Part shown: positions 33,700 to 45,060 of the stretch, piece by piece
Position numbering within the stretch: the first letter of the stretch is position 1
Layout of the letters: every line of letters begins with the position of its first letter
DNA from: Lactifluus volemus
Lineage: Eukaryota; Basidiomycota; Agaricomycetes; Russulales; Russulaceae
Length of the DNA: 64,000 nt
Reading direction: 5' to 3'
Assembly (NCBI GenBank): GCA_022376515.1
Contig: WTXI01000012.1
Location: 682,001 to 746,000 of the forward strand
Made by a program: the position numbers and the translations under genes
The notes under the pieces: generated by a model
The model's input: only the letters and a program-made list of their open reading frames with translations
Databases searched by the model: none
Told to the model about the DNA's origin: nothing

Positions 33700-36600
33700 A
33701 TGCCATCTCCTGGCTCTGGGTCCTCCTCAATACCTTCCTCCTCTAACTTTCACTTGATCTCCAAGGCCTTGTCCGACTATGCAAAGCAGACCGACATAGA
33801 TCTCACAAAAAACCCATTCGCCGACCAGTTTCACAGTTGTCACTCTGCCGAGGCTATCTCTAAGCTACTTCAAAGCAGAGTAGAGGCGTTCAAATCTTAT
33901 CGGGACGAACATCGCAAGTTGATCAAGTGCCTCAACCCCGTATTCCAGTTCCTCCATGTATTTTCTTCCACCCTTGGCGAGTCCCAAGTTCTCGTGAGGA
34001 CCATATGAATCCAGTGGTCCCATTCTTATTATAACGTTACGCTTCAACCTTCAGGTACCATTTCCACCTGCGAAAGCAGTCTTCGTCGGCATTGATGTCC
34101 TCCTCCAAGTATGTATCTTCTTTTCCTCTCATGGAATTCTCGTCACCGTTGGGTCAATCAGGCAGCTTCCGGTGTCAGTACAAGCTATGATGCGCTTGTT
34201 CAGATCTTTGACCGTGTCAGCAATTTCCTCAAACGCCTCCAAATTTATGCCGAGATCACATTTACGCCTGAGGCTCCGATGATCAATATCATCGTTCAGA
34301 TCATGGTCGAAATACTCTCGGTGCTCGCCCTAACAACAACGGAGATAAAGCAGGGGCGTCTCAGTAAGCAGATGCTCCCCCTAGTAAACTTGGTCATTCC
34401 TAGATCTTCGGCAGAGAAATTCGTTAAGAAAGTATTTCGAGAGAGCAAGATTGAAGCTGTCCTACAGAAGTTGGCCCAACTCACCGACGAGGAAACACGC
34501 ATGGCCACCACACTGACTCTGCGAGAGGTCTCAGCAAGCAATACAAAGGCGGCAATCAACGGTACGCGATACTTGCATCATTTCTTGCTTGGCACCCTGA
34601 ACTGTAGCCCTGTTAGACAGAAAGACATCAATCCAAAGTTGGCTTTCCCCTCCAGATCCATCGAAAAATCACATCACTGCGCGCCAGCACTATCACGAAG
34701 GGACATCGACGTGGTTTGTCCAAGGTGTCTTTGAGGAATGGAGATCGACAGGATCCCTGCTGTGGGTCCATGGTAAACGTGTGTCGCTATCTGAGTTTCA
34801 TTTCTAAACCTGCTGATGGCTGCCCATGACCCAATCACGCAGCCGGCTCAGGGAAGAGTGTCTTGTGGTATGTGTCACAACAATTACGTCATGTCAGCCT
34901 TATCGAGATTGTGGCCCAGCTCCATGATCGTTGAAGCAACCGAAGCCATTTCCGACGCCGAGTCAGCCTTGATGGCATATTACTATTTCGATTTCCGAGA
35001 TACCGCAAAGCAGGACATCCGTGGCCTACTTACTTCGCTCCTTACCCAGATCAGCACCAAATCCGGTCGTTGCGGCAGCATTCTTTCCGACCTATATTTG
35101 ACGCGCGACTCTGGATTACGGCAGCCCAGTAACGATGATCTCAAGAAATGTTTGGTGAAAATGCTACGACTCCCTGAAAGTCCCACGATTTACATTATCT
35201 TGGATGCCCTGGACGAATGTCCAAACGCGTCAGGAGTTGAGCCCCCTCGTGCGCACGTGCTGAAACTTGTGAACGAACTTATCAACTTACGCCTCACAAA
35301 TCTTCGTCTATGTGTTACGAGCCGTCCCGAATCCGATATCATACCTACTCTTAAGCCTTTGGCCTCCCACGTTGTGTCTCTTCAAGACCAGGATGGACAA
35401 AAGGAGGCCATTAACAACTATGTCAAATTCGTTGTCCACTCGGACGAATGGATGAAGAAATGGAGAAAACAGGATAAAGAGCTGGTCATTAACACACTTG
35501 TGCGAAAGGCTGACGGAATGTAAGTTGTCAGCATGACACAACCTCACATGTTGTTTATGCGACACATATAGGTTTCGGTGGGTTGCTTGCCAACTAGAAG
35601 CGCTGCGGGATTGCCTCCCAGCAAGTCTTCGTGATGCTCTGCGTGAATTACCCGAAACTTTGGATCAGACGTACGAGCGTATTCTGCAAGGGATCAAACC
35701 AAGAAACCGAGAATATGCTCATCGGCTTCTGCAATGTATTACAGCAGCGATTCGTCCTCTTCTTGTCGAGGAGCTCGCAGAAGTCCTTGCAATTCGCTTT
35801 GAGGACGGAAAGCCTCCAGAATATCATTCCGATTGGTGCATGGAAGATGCTCAAGAAGCAGTTATACTCGCATGCTCAAGTCTAATCTCGGTTATCAGCG
35901 TTGATGGGTCACGAATCGTCCAGTTTTCGCATTTCTCCGTGAAGGAGTTCTTGACATCCGATCGCCTTTCCCGAGACCTCTCCCGCTATCGTATATTCCT
36001 CCAGCCTGCACATACGACTCTCGCACAGGCCTGCCTCTGCGCGCTACTCCGACTAAATGTCAAGGTCGACAAAACCAGCATGAAAGAATGCCCACTTTCC
36101 ATATACGCCGCACAGCACTGGGTCGAGCATGCTCGGTTCGAGAATGTGTCATCCAGCATTCAAGAACTAATGGTTCACCTATTTGAACCTGACAGGCCGC
36201 ACTTCGCGACATGGGTGTGGATATACGACATCGATCAACCCTGGGATTGGGTGAAACATATGTCGAGCGAGCAGCCAATGGAACCCGAAGCAGACGCTTT
36301 GTATTATGCTGCGCTGTGTGGTCTCCATGGCGTCGTGGAACACCTGATCTCGAGCTGTCCTCAAAACATCAATTCCAAGCGAGGCGCCTATGGCACGCCA
36401 CTACATGCTTCCCTGTTGAAGGGTTATTTCAAGATCGCACTGATATTGCTTCAGCACGGTGCTGACGTAAATGCCCTTAACCAATGGGGTACGAGCCCGT
36501 TGAACGTCGGATCATCGAGGGGACGTCGTGACGTTGTAGAATTTTTATTGGACCCGTACGCAAAGAAAAATATGCAAAACAACTGCGATGTCCCGATGAA

Positions 36601-39045
36601 CGCACCGTCAGGGAATGGAGAATTGGAGGATGGGTGGTCTGGCGTACTAGATATAAATTGCCATGACGACGATGGCTGGACCCCATTGATGTCAGCTTCG
36701 GCAGCCGGCCATCTGGATATTGTGCAGCTGCTACTCCAGAATGGGGCTGCTGTCAACTCCCCTAACAATGAAGGCTGGACCGCATTGAAGTCAGCTTCAC
36801 GATACGGCCATCGGGACATCGTGCAGCTTCTACTCATGAATGGGGCTGCTGTCAACTCTCCTGACAATAAAGGATGGACCCCATTGATGTCAGCTTCGCG
36901 ATACGGCCATCGGGATATCGTGCAGCTACTACTCGAGAATGATGCTGCTGTCGACTCTCCTGATAATGAAGGCTGCACCCCATTTATGGAAGCATCAGGA
37001 TCTGGCCATCTGGATATTGTGCAGCTGCTACTCCAGAATGGGGCTGCTGTCAACTCCTGTGACAATAGAGACTTGACCGCATTGAAGTCAGCGTCGCGAT
37101 GTGGCCATCGGGATATCGTGCAGCTTCTACTCAAGAATGGGGCCGCTGTCAACTGTCATGACAACGAAGGCTGGACCCCATTGATGGAAGCTTCGTGTAA
37201 CGGGCATTCGGATATTGTGCAACTACTACTCGAGAATGGTGCTGCTGTCGACTCCCGTGACAATGAAGGGTCGACCCCATTGATGGCAGCATCAGCATCT
37301 GGCCATCTGGATATTGTGGAGCTGCTACTCCAGAGTGGGGCTGCTCAGGCAGTTGACTCTCCTAACAATAAGGGTGATACCCCATTGAAGTCTGCTTCGC
37401 GATGCGGCCATCGGGATGTCGTTCAACTACTACTCCAGAACGACGCTGCTTTCGACTCCCGTGACAAAAAGGGATGGACCCCATTGATGTCAGCTTCGCA
37501 AAGAGGCCATCTCGATATCGTGCAGCTGCTACTCCAGAATGGCGCTGCTGTCGACTCCAGTGACAACCAAGGCTGGACCTCATTGATGGATGTTTCGATG
37601 TGTGGTCATTTGGATATCATGGTAGTGCTAATTCAAAATGGCGCTACTGTAGAGTCCTCCGATAATCTTGGCTGGACTCCGTTGAGGTCAGCTTCGCAAT
37701 CCGGCCATCAAGATATCGTGCGACTGCTGCTCCAGAACGGCGCGGCCGTGGCTACCGGCGACAATCGAGGTTTCGTTCCATTACATTTCGCATCAGGAGG
37801 TGGACACTTCAATGTTGTAAAGGCATTACTAGATCACGATCCAACTGTCGACATCCGCTCCGTGCATGGAATAACTCCCCTGCACGTGGCATCTGCTGCC
37901 GGAGAACTCGGTGTTGCACTCTTCCTGATTGAGCGTGGTGCAGACGTGAATTCAAGAGATGACCTGGGCCGGACTCCATTACACCTCATAGCGGAATTTG
38001 GACACACCAATATCGCGCAACTATTACTTGACCCCGGCGCAAATGTATACCGTGACACACTGTGCGCAAACATGTGGGCTCCATTGCACGTCACATCAGC
38101 TAGTCGTTATTCTGACATTTCGCAATTCCTCATCGAGCTTCGCGCTGACGTCGAGGCCTATAAGGAGCACCTGAAAGTTGTGTTGTCCCCGCCAACGCAA
38201 CTTGATATTGCGCTTTCGCAAGTCCAATGCCGACCAATCACAGAATTCAAAGATAGCGATGGTTGCACACCATTGCACGTAGCAGCACGAAATGGGCACC
38301 TTGATATTGTCAAACTTCTAGTCGATTCTGATGCAGATGTTAACATATGGAATTGCGAGGAGATGACACCACTGGATGTGGCCCGTACAAATGCGAAATG
38401 GGAGGTGGTGACCTTCTTGGCGGAGCGGACTGGAGTGGGAGATACGTATTATCTGGCCAGCACTCTAGGGGCATGACCACGCTGGATACTGAATCACAAG
38501 ACACGGGCTCAGATATCATGAAACTATCACCCAGATTTGGGGAGAACCCAACGTCTCTTGACACCGAGAGGACTTCGTTATTTACCGCATCCAAAGAGGG
38601 GAACCTCGACATGGTACGGTCTTTGCTCGGCCATGGCGCGAATGTCAATGAACAGAACCATGGACGTAAAGACACTCCGTTGCATGGTGCATCAGAAGAA
38701 GGAAGACTTGAAGTTGTGAAGTTGTTAATTGGGCATGGTGCGGATGTGAACTCCCGGGACAGGCTTGGCTATACGCCGTTGCACAAGGCATCACTCAACG
38801 GACATTTGGATGCCGTGCAGCTATTACTTGACCATGACGCCAATGTGAACGCAAAAGAGTATGACCTCAGGACTCCCTTGCACATCGCAGTCTTCAACGA
38901 CCATCTCGAGATGGTCAAGGTGCTCGTAGAACGGGGAGCAAATTTTCATCTGCGGGATGATGAAGGCAAGACGCCATACCAGGAAGCATTAAAGTACGGC
39001 CGGTCGGACATTGTCCGATTGTTGTCGGAGAATGGCACGCATTAA
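33700..39045 (+). CDS. NLR B: Goodbye-NACHT-ankyrin, frameshifted near the C-terminus
   Basis: Paralogue of NLR A with the same exon plan: 33700-33993, 34055-34108, 34162-34561, 34617-34778, 34843-34867, 34920-35519, and 35572 onward. The P-loop GKPGSGKSVL and Walker B YIILDALDEC are intact. The ankyrin array has 11 near-identical units (36665-37759), one with a 6-nt insertion adding Gln-Ala. At about 38466-38472 B reads CTAGGGGCATG where A and C have one more base. The frame ends at a TGA at 38474-38476, and the last ~190 residues of ankyrin sequence continue in another frame to 39045. The product is either C-terminally truncated or this is a pseudogene or sequence error. Intron 6 is 52 nt without the LTR of A. 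Confidence 0.85.
36665..37759 (+). repeat. 11-unit ankyrin-coding array in NLR B
   Basis: Eleven 99-bp units, unit 7 being 105 bp because of a CAGGCA insertion near 37346. They are flanked by the same divergent repeats as in A and C. Confidence 0.92.
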
Positions 39046-39316
39046 GGTATGATCCAGTATGATTTCATTGACATGCTGCTGAAATACGCATTCAGGCCTA
39101 AACGTTACTTTAATTCGATGATTCTAGGGTACTGTACTACTACAACCAGTCATGGATGGCTAGCACTGGTACAAGGTCAAATGACTCGAAATTGTGTGTT
39201 ATTCTAGTACTGTGATTGGAACATTTGGACATGTGGGAGGAGGGGAAAGATGGCATTACGCAGTGTATACCAGTGATTGTCGTGGCAATACATGTTGATC
39301 GGTCGTAAATCCCTTA

Positions 39317-39980
39317 GGCCTTGTACGGCAACGTGTGTAAATTGAGATTTAGCCAAATCTCAATTTACATTGCCGTGTTGCTGAGGCTGAGTCTGAATTA
39401 CTAGCAAGGAAACCCCAACCCTAGTCATTGAAATATCGTATTTATGCACTCATCCATATATGGCAGATTCCAGTTTCATGTTAGTCATCAGAGCGGGGTT
39501 TCAAAGCCACTGTGCTAAAACTTGTACATCTATACAAACGATTTTGCGCCCGATTCCCGGCCGGATAGATCAGCGGTCAGAGCGTCTGGTCTGCATGTTT
39601 CCGTCTTGGGAGTGGCCTGGGTTCGAATCCACAGATGTCAAATTTCTTAAATAAAATGTAGCTTGTTGTACTGCACATAAAACAGTTAATTTACATTTAT
39701 TGATGGTGTATATATGCAATAAAGGGAATTCAGAGAGCACATTGCCCTTTTTTTCGATTGAGAGTTGTTATTGCAATCACCAGAACCAGATCTAGTGATT
39801 ACATACGTGGGCTCTGAAACCCGGCAATAACAAAGCGGAACATACCTTATATGGACTTGTTTCAATTTTAAGACTGTGGTTAAGGTTCCCATACTAGTAT
39901 TAAAACTCAGCCCCGGCAACACGGCAATGTAAATTGAGATTTGGCTAAATCTCAATTTACACGCGTTGCCGTACAAGGCC
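39317..39980. mobile_element. PIF/Harbinger-type MITE with hairpin ends
   Basis: A 664-bp insert sits in the NLR B 3' flank. It is bounded by the 3-bp duplication TTA and inverted ends GGCCTTGTACGGCAACG and its complement, similar for about 66 bp. The NLR A and C flanks read straight through (CCCTTAGCTA in A). TTA target duplications and GG-starting ends fit PIF/Harbinger. Each terminal repeat contains a near-perfect palindrome (TGTAAATTGAGATT...). No transposase is encoded. Confidence 0.88.
39560..39640 (+). repeat. tRNA-like pol III box sequence inside the MITE
   Basis: An A-box-like TAGATCAGCGGTCAGAG is followed about 40 bp later by a B-box-like GGGTTCGAATCC. The D stem does not pair well and the 3' acceptor strand is missing, so this is not a functional tRNA. 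It may be a captured tRNA remnant or a SINE-like pol III promoter. Confidence 0.45.
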
Positions 39981-40078
39981 TTAGCTATGAGTGCACTTCA
40001 CATCCAAAGTCTTGTGCTTGGGACGTCGCCTGTGTGATCGTACGTGTCTGCGTCCGCGTCGATCCACTCATGGTATCC

Positions 40079-42620
40079 TCAGACTGTACAGACTGAGATA
40101 ATAAAGAGGAACGTGAACGAACGCGCTGTTTGGAGCTGGGCCTGTTCGGACGACGAGGATGAAACGCTGCGAGTACGTGCAGCTGCGCTACCACTTCTCG
40201 ACTCTTCCTGCTGTGCCTGTCCCCTTGCTCTAGCTCTCACCCCGGCAGATGCATCAGCAGCAACCGCAGCCGCCGCAGCCGACGAAGACGACACTGATGA
40301 CCGATCACTCTCGAGCGTACGCGTGCGCGCACCACCAGCTCGTCTCAACAACCCACCACCAGCACTGACCCCTAGCACGCCAAACGTACGATTTTCAGGA
40401 TTACTCACCGCGCCCTCGCTTGCTGACGCCTCCGACCATTCCCCACCCGACAACCGAACCGCGCCGGGAGAGCCGGGCGTACGCCCTACTACAAGTTCGA
40501 TGCTAGGTCGCGATGCGCCGCCGATACTGTATATGAAGCTCTGTGCTCTCGTGCGGCTCGGCGCGAGCGACACGCTGGCCGCCGAGACGTGCGAATTGTG
40601 TCGAGAATTGGTGCCGCTGCCGCTGCCCGTGCCTCCGGATCCAGAGCTCGTGTGCTGCGAGAGTGAGCGAAATCTGAATCCGCAGCTGATCCTAGCGAGC
40701 GAAGCCGCGCTGCAGTTCCGCGAGCCGCGAAGGGAGGCTCTCGGACCTGGCTGTGACGAAGGTGAAGACAGGAGACCGACTGAATCTCCGCGCTCGTGGG
40801 CTTCGAGCGAGCTATCGTGTAGCGGTTGACCTGAGCGTAGCGGGCAATATTCTTCGCGGTCTGATTCTGGTAATTCTGAGCTGAAGAGCAGATATTGATG
40901 TTGCCGTGACGGAGGAACCATGGGGCCACCCGCTGAAGTCGAGGAAATTGGGACGCTGCCTGCGCGGTCGTGCCGGCTGCTGGGTGGGGTGGAGGCATGG
41001 GCATCCCACACGCACATGTGTTTGGCGTGGACGAACTCGGATGCTCCCGAGACTAGTGAGCCACCTGAAGGCGATGAAGTGGTGGCGTTGTCTGTGCTGC
41101 AGGTCCTGTGTGACATAGGTGTCGAAGCGCTCCTGCTCTGTGGTGTAGCGGTTGTTCGCGAGAAGGCAAACGGAGGCGAACCCGTGGAGGACATACTTCC
41201 TCCGCCTGCCGGGTGACGAACCGCGAACGGGTAACAGCTGGGTATGCACTGTCCGAGGGTTGGAGTGTGAGTTTGACGCACGGCCGGAGAACGATGGCGG
41301 ACCTTCGCTCGTGGGGCGTCTGGTTTCGTCTTCCTCCACCTCATCCTCAACGCGTTCACAACGTCATCTCCTTCATCTTTCTCCTCGCCACTATGTCCTC
41401 CTTCGCCCTGTATCAACCCAGGTGACGGCGGGAACGGAATCTGTTCCTGCTCGTTGCTATCCCTCGAACCGACCCAGCGAAAGGATACCACAGGTTCTTG
41501 TCGTCTTCGCTTCATGCGGATTAGCCTCCGGTGGTGATGCTGTGATGAATCTACGGCCATCAATCTGGCTGCTCCTGCCTCCTTTGGACTCGGACTCTCA
41601 AACAGTTCTCGCGAGAGCATGCCCCTCCACACCGGCTGCAGCTGCGTCGCACCGCCACCTTGAAACCGCCCTCGGAGTGCTGACCAGCCGCCATCATCTG
41701 CGTCGTCCGTGTCCGTGGCGCGCGAAGCGTGAGACAAAATTCGTACGCTTCCAGCACGTGCAACGAGCATTCTTTCCAGGCCCACAGAAGCGTCTTGGCG
41801 CCACCACGATCGCCCGTGGTGCCAACTTCAGACTTTTCGCTGTAAATCGAGGCCATCGAGGCCGTACAACCTATTTCCGCCCGCCCCCCCCCCCCCCCCC
41901 AGCGTGTGCGGGGACCACAGAGTCCTGCGCAGCCATGCCCGCTGAACATCTAGAGATCACGGATGTTGAATTGAGAGAGAGAAGAGGAAATGTACCAGCT
42001 AAGTAGGTCCTCCAGGCCGCCCAGGTGGCATTGGTGGCATTGGCAATCAACACAACGTTGGCATAGCCAGAAAGCGCGCCAGTGCCAGTATTGAAGAATG
42101 TTCCGTCACGTCGTGCGATGCTCGAATCAACGTCTGGGAGCAATAACCCACTGGGGAAACGCTCGGGGCTGAACAACGAGAGGAGGACCACGAGGGCCAA
42201 GCCAGCGCGAGAGGAGGGTCGCGACCCCCGGGAAGTTCTGGGAATAAGAATAGCACATCTCTACGAGTGTCGTGCAGCGAGCCCTCGGCGGATGGGAGGA
42301 CGGTATTGAAGTTGATGTGTGGGAAGGCCGAGATGCGGAACTACTGGAAGAAGCGAAAGTGGGGGTAGGACGTTATGGAGACCAAGTTGAGAGCTGGGGA
42401 GGGATAGCTAGATGGGAAAGATAACAGGACGACCTGAGATGATTATTTGCTTGAGGGGAGGTGTGCAAGGTGATGAAACGGGGACTCACGAAAGCGCCAT
42501 CGACGGTCGATGAGCTCGTAGCCAAGCAAGATCCGGGGGCGTCGGGAACTTTGGACCTCAATTAACGCCAAAACAAAAATAAATAAATCAGGCTCACTTG
42601 ATCAAGATAAAGATGGCGTT
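40079..42620 (-). CDS. M-family gene copy M2, best-preserved copy (C-terminus lost)
   Basis: A single open minus-strand frame of 568 codons (40079-41785) encodes a Ser/Pro/Arg-rich, low-complexity tail (SRELFESPSPKE, IPFPPSPGLIQGEGG, SSSSAAAAAVAADASAGV). Upstream pieces on the same strand give ALVVLLSLFSPERFPSGLLL and VVLIANATNATWAAWRTYL, which look like membrane spans around a loop. Short introns are likely between them, but I could not fix every joint. Relative to M1 the far C-terminus (TLTIISQYRVEWEH) is gone: near 40012-40020 the gene is fused to the NLR 3' flank. The family is unrecognised. A role in the membrane is inferred only from hydrophobicity. Confidence 0.45.
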
Positions 42621-42957
42621 AAAATCGCGAAAGAGTTCGAGATGCAATCCGGGTGCGCGACACTTGGGCGGGTGTGGTGTGCGATGACGCACGGCGGCAC
42701 TCAAGTTGGCAATGCGCTCCTCCTACCTGGATGACGAATCTTCTAAGACGTTTCGTGGGAGAGCTCGGGGTGCAAGCCGGGGACGATACAGTACTTAAGC
42801 GGATCTGGCGTCACAAAGGTTTGCAAGGTGTCTGTAATGTTGGGTAGTATTGACCGAAAACTCTAGTATAGACGTGAATACATGTAAACGAGCATAAAAA
42901 ATGGGGTGTACTGTATTGTAAAGCATACAGTATATTCGGAGGCGCATAGAGTAATCG

Positions 42958-43570
42958 GTGATCACATTCAAGGCATTTCGTCCGCCTTTGTTTGTTCACG
43001 TTTGTCTCTGTCGTTTCATCAATTTCATCGGCGAGTTGTCTGCTATTGGGGTCGGGTACAGGAATCTGCCAGTGCCGTATGCTTTCCCTGGCCTTGATTT
43101 GGGAGATAGCAGTGAGAAGGAAGAGCATCCGTTGCCGCCATCGCCTGGCTTTCTGGATGAGGGCGAAGGTGGGGAATACGATGGCAGTGAGGAAGGATCT
43201 GATACCACACAAGCGATCCATCCTCTTTCCCTGGACGCGTGTGCGTCGAATTCACTTTCGAATTTCGGCCAACCCATTCTCAGCCACTATAGTACCTGGC
43301 ACGCAGGCTTACTTTTTGATCAGTACATATTCAATCTTACGTCTATCGATTGCCAATGCTCGGGCCGCAACCTGGACGGCCTGGCGGACTTTCATCTTTC
43401 TGACTATCTGGTATGATGTTCTCTCTCAACTCACACCTTCTGATGAAATACAACAGAACTGGATATTCAGCAGGTATGGCTGCGCCATGCTTTGGGCTTC
43501 AGACACGTTGAGGCGAGGCAGAAATCTGTCGTACAGCCCTAGCCTCGATTTATGGCGAAAAGTCTGACGT
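42958..43570 (+). pseudogene. M-family fragment M5, inverted and rearranged
   Basis: On the plus strand, KEEHPLPPSPGFLDEGEGG (about 43110-43170) matches the M2 tail segment IPFPPSPGLIQGEGG. ANARAATWTAWRTFIFL (about 43355-43405) matches the membrane segment LIANATWAAWRTYL. The orientation is opposite to M1 and M2, and tail and membrane parts are in swapped order, so the fragment has been rearranged. Confidence 0.5.
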
Positions 43571-44109
43571 TGGTAGCACTGGCGTCGTCGGTTGTGCGCT
43601 TCCCTGGAATATGGCGTACCCTGCTGCGCGGGTTGGAGGTGTATGACGTTTATCCGTGCGCTGTGGACGACGTTGACGACAATGGCAAATCCAGCCCTCT
43701 GAGAGTAGTTTCGAGGTATTCGAGAAGGTTTTTGGGACTTTTGGCCTTGAGGGTGGCACAATCACCACCCCAGCCAGCACGCAAGGTATGCACCTACGGG
43801 ACGTGTTCTAGAACCCGATCCTCGCGGCAGGGAGTCGTCCCTGAAGGTCACGTGCATGAATCGACGAGGCAGGTGATCACCATGATTCAACCAACTTTCT
43901 TCTCCAGACCCCACCACTGCTATTATTTTTTTTTAACAAACCTGGTGCCGTGCATTTATTCTTATCATCGACTTCGCTGTTCTCTTTACTCGGTCTGTAT
44001 ACTTAGAAGATACCATGCTGTCGACACGAATATGATTGGAATATATGCAGGGATATGTATATATCGGCTAATACAAGCCCATCAAATAGTCATGTACCAG
44101 AGATACAAA
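43571..44109. other. unassigned sequence between M fragments
   Basis: An open plus-strand frame runs to 44115, but its translation has no recognisable motif. Probably non-coding. Confidence 0.35.
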
Positions 44110-44560
44110 AACTAGCAAGAAGGTGCGGCTGTGCCAGTGCTGAGGAGCGTTCCGTTCTGTCACGCGATACTCGTATCAACATCAGGGAGTAATAACTCAC
44201 CAGGGAAATACCTGGGGCTGAAGAATGAGAGGAGGAGTACAAAGACCGAGCGTTCGCGCGGAGGGTCAGATCGCCCCGAGGTTCTGGGCATAAAAGTAGT
44301 GTGAGTGTGTCGCGAAGCGAGCCCTCGGGCTGATGGGAAGATGGCGCTCGAGTTCACATAAGGTCTAGAGTCTAGTCGCGGATGTGTTAGAGAAGAAGAA
44401 AAAGAGGGTGTCAGATGTCATGGAGGGCAAGTCGGGACTCGAGAGCCGAGGAGGATATGTGGGTGGGTAGAGATGAGAGGAAAGCCTAAATGAAAAAGAG
44501 TGAGAGAAGTGCAAGGGAGAAGTTAATAGAATCTGGGGATTGACGTATTGACAACTAGAC
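44110..44560 (-). pseudogene. M-family fragment M4
   Basis: Minus-strand text matches the loop segment of M1/M2 (for example the nucleotides around 44200, ACCAGGGAAATACCTGGGGC, against the corresponding M1 place near 31720). Only the middle of the gene is present, with small gaps. Confidence 0.5.
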
Positions 44561-45060
44561 TCACGGAAACGCCAACGACAAAAAATGACGGGTTCTTACT
44601 CGAGAAAATGTGCCAAAACTCCGGATGATCCAGAGTGATAGAATGGTGGACCCCTTGATACGCCGAATGTTGTTAAGACTTGGGTCTCGTCATACAGCGC
44701 GCATACTATGGCGATTGAAAAGGACGATTAACGGGAATCTGACCAGCGGAAATCGTGATATTCCTCCACTTTATCTCTCGCCCCGTTTTCACGATCTGAG
44801 TCTGCAATATTTCGACAAGGCAAAAATAAACCATTACCGATCGCCAACGACGCAAATTTCGGAGTGCATCAGGCTCAAGAATATCTTCTGCGCCTTTGTC
44901 TCGTGTACGCGCTAACGAGACAACTTTTGCCATAATAATGTTATCGAAAGTTAAGTATTTATAAGACACATTTTGTTGTCAGACAAGGTTAGGCGGAGAC
45001 AGCTGCGGAAGTTGAAACGAGGTCCGTCAACTCTACGTTCGGACTTGAGTTGAGGAGTCA
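44561..45060. other. intergenic, carboxypeptidase promoter region
   Basis: The left 70 bp are shared with 22265-22370. The rest is single-copy, with no supported gene, and must contain the carboxypeptidase promoter. Confidence 0.45.

Noticed and set aside
39560..39640. Functional tRNA gene
   Set aside because: The D stem does not pair, the acceptor strands do not match and it lies inside a MITE.
41884..41900. Long C-run as a functional element
   Set aside because: A simple homopolymer within the M2 copy; a similar G-run lies at about 29307-29317. It is more likely slippage and a place where the assembly is unreliable.
43552..44115. 187-codon plus-strand ORF with a hydrophobic end
   Set aside because: No homology recognised, it lies between rearranged M fragments, and its end is AT-rich sequence that gives hydrophobic codons by chance.
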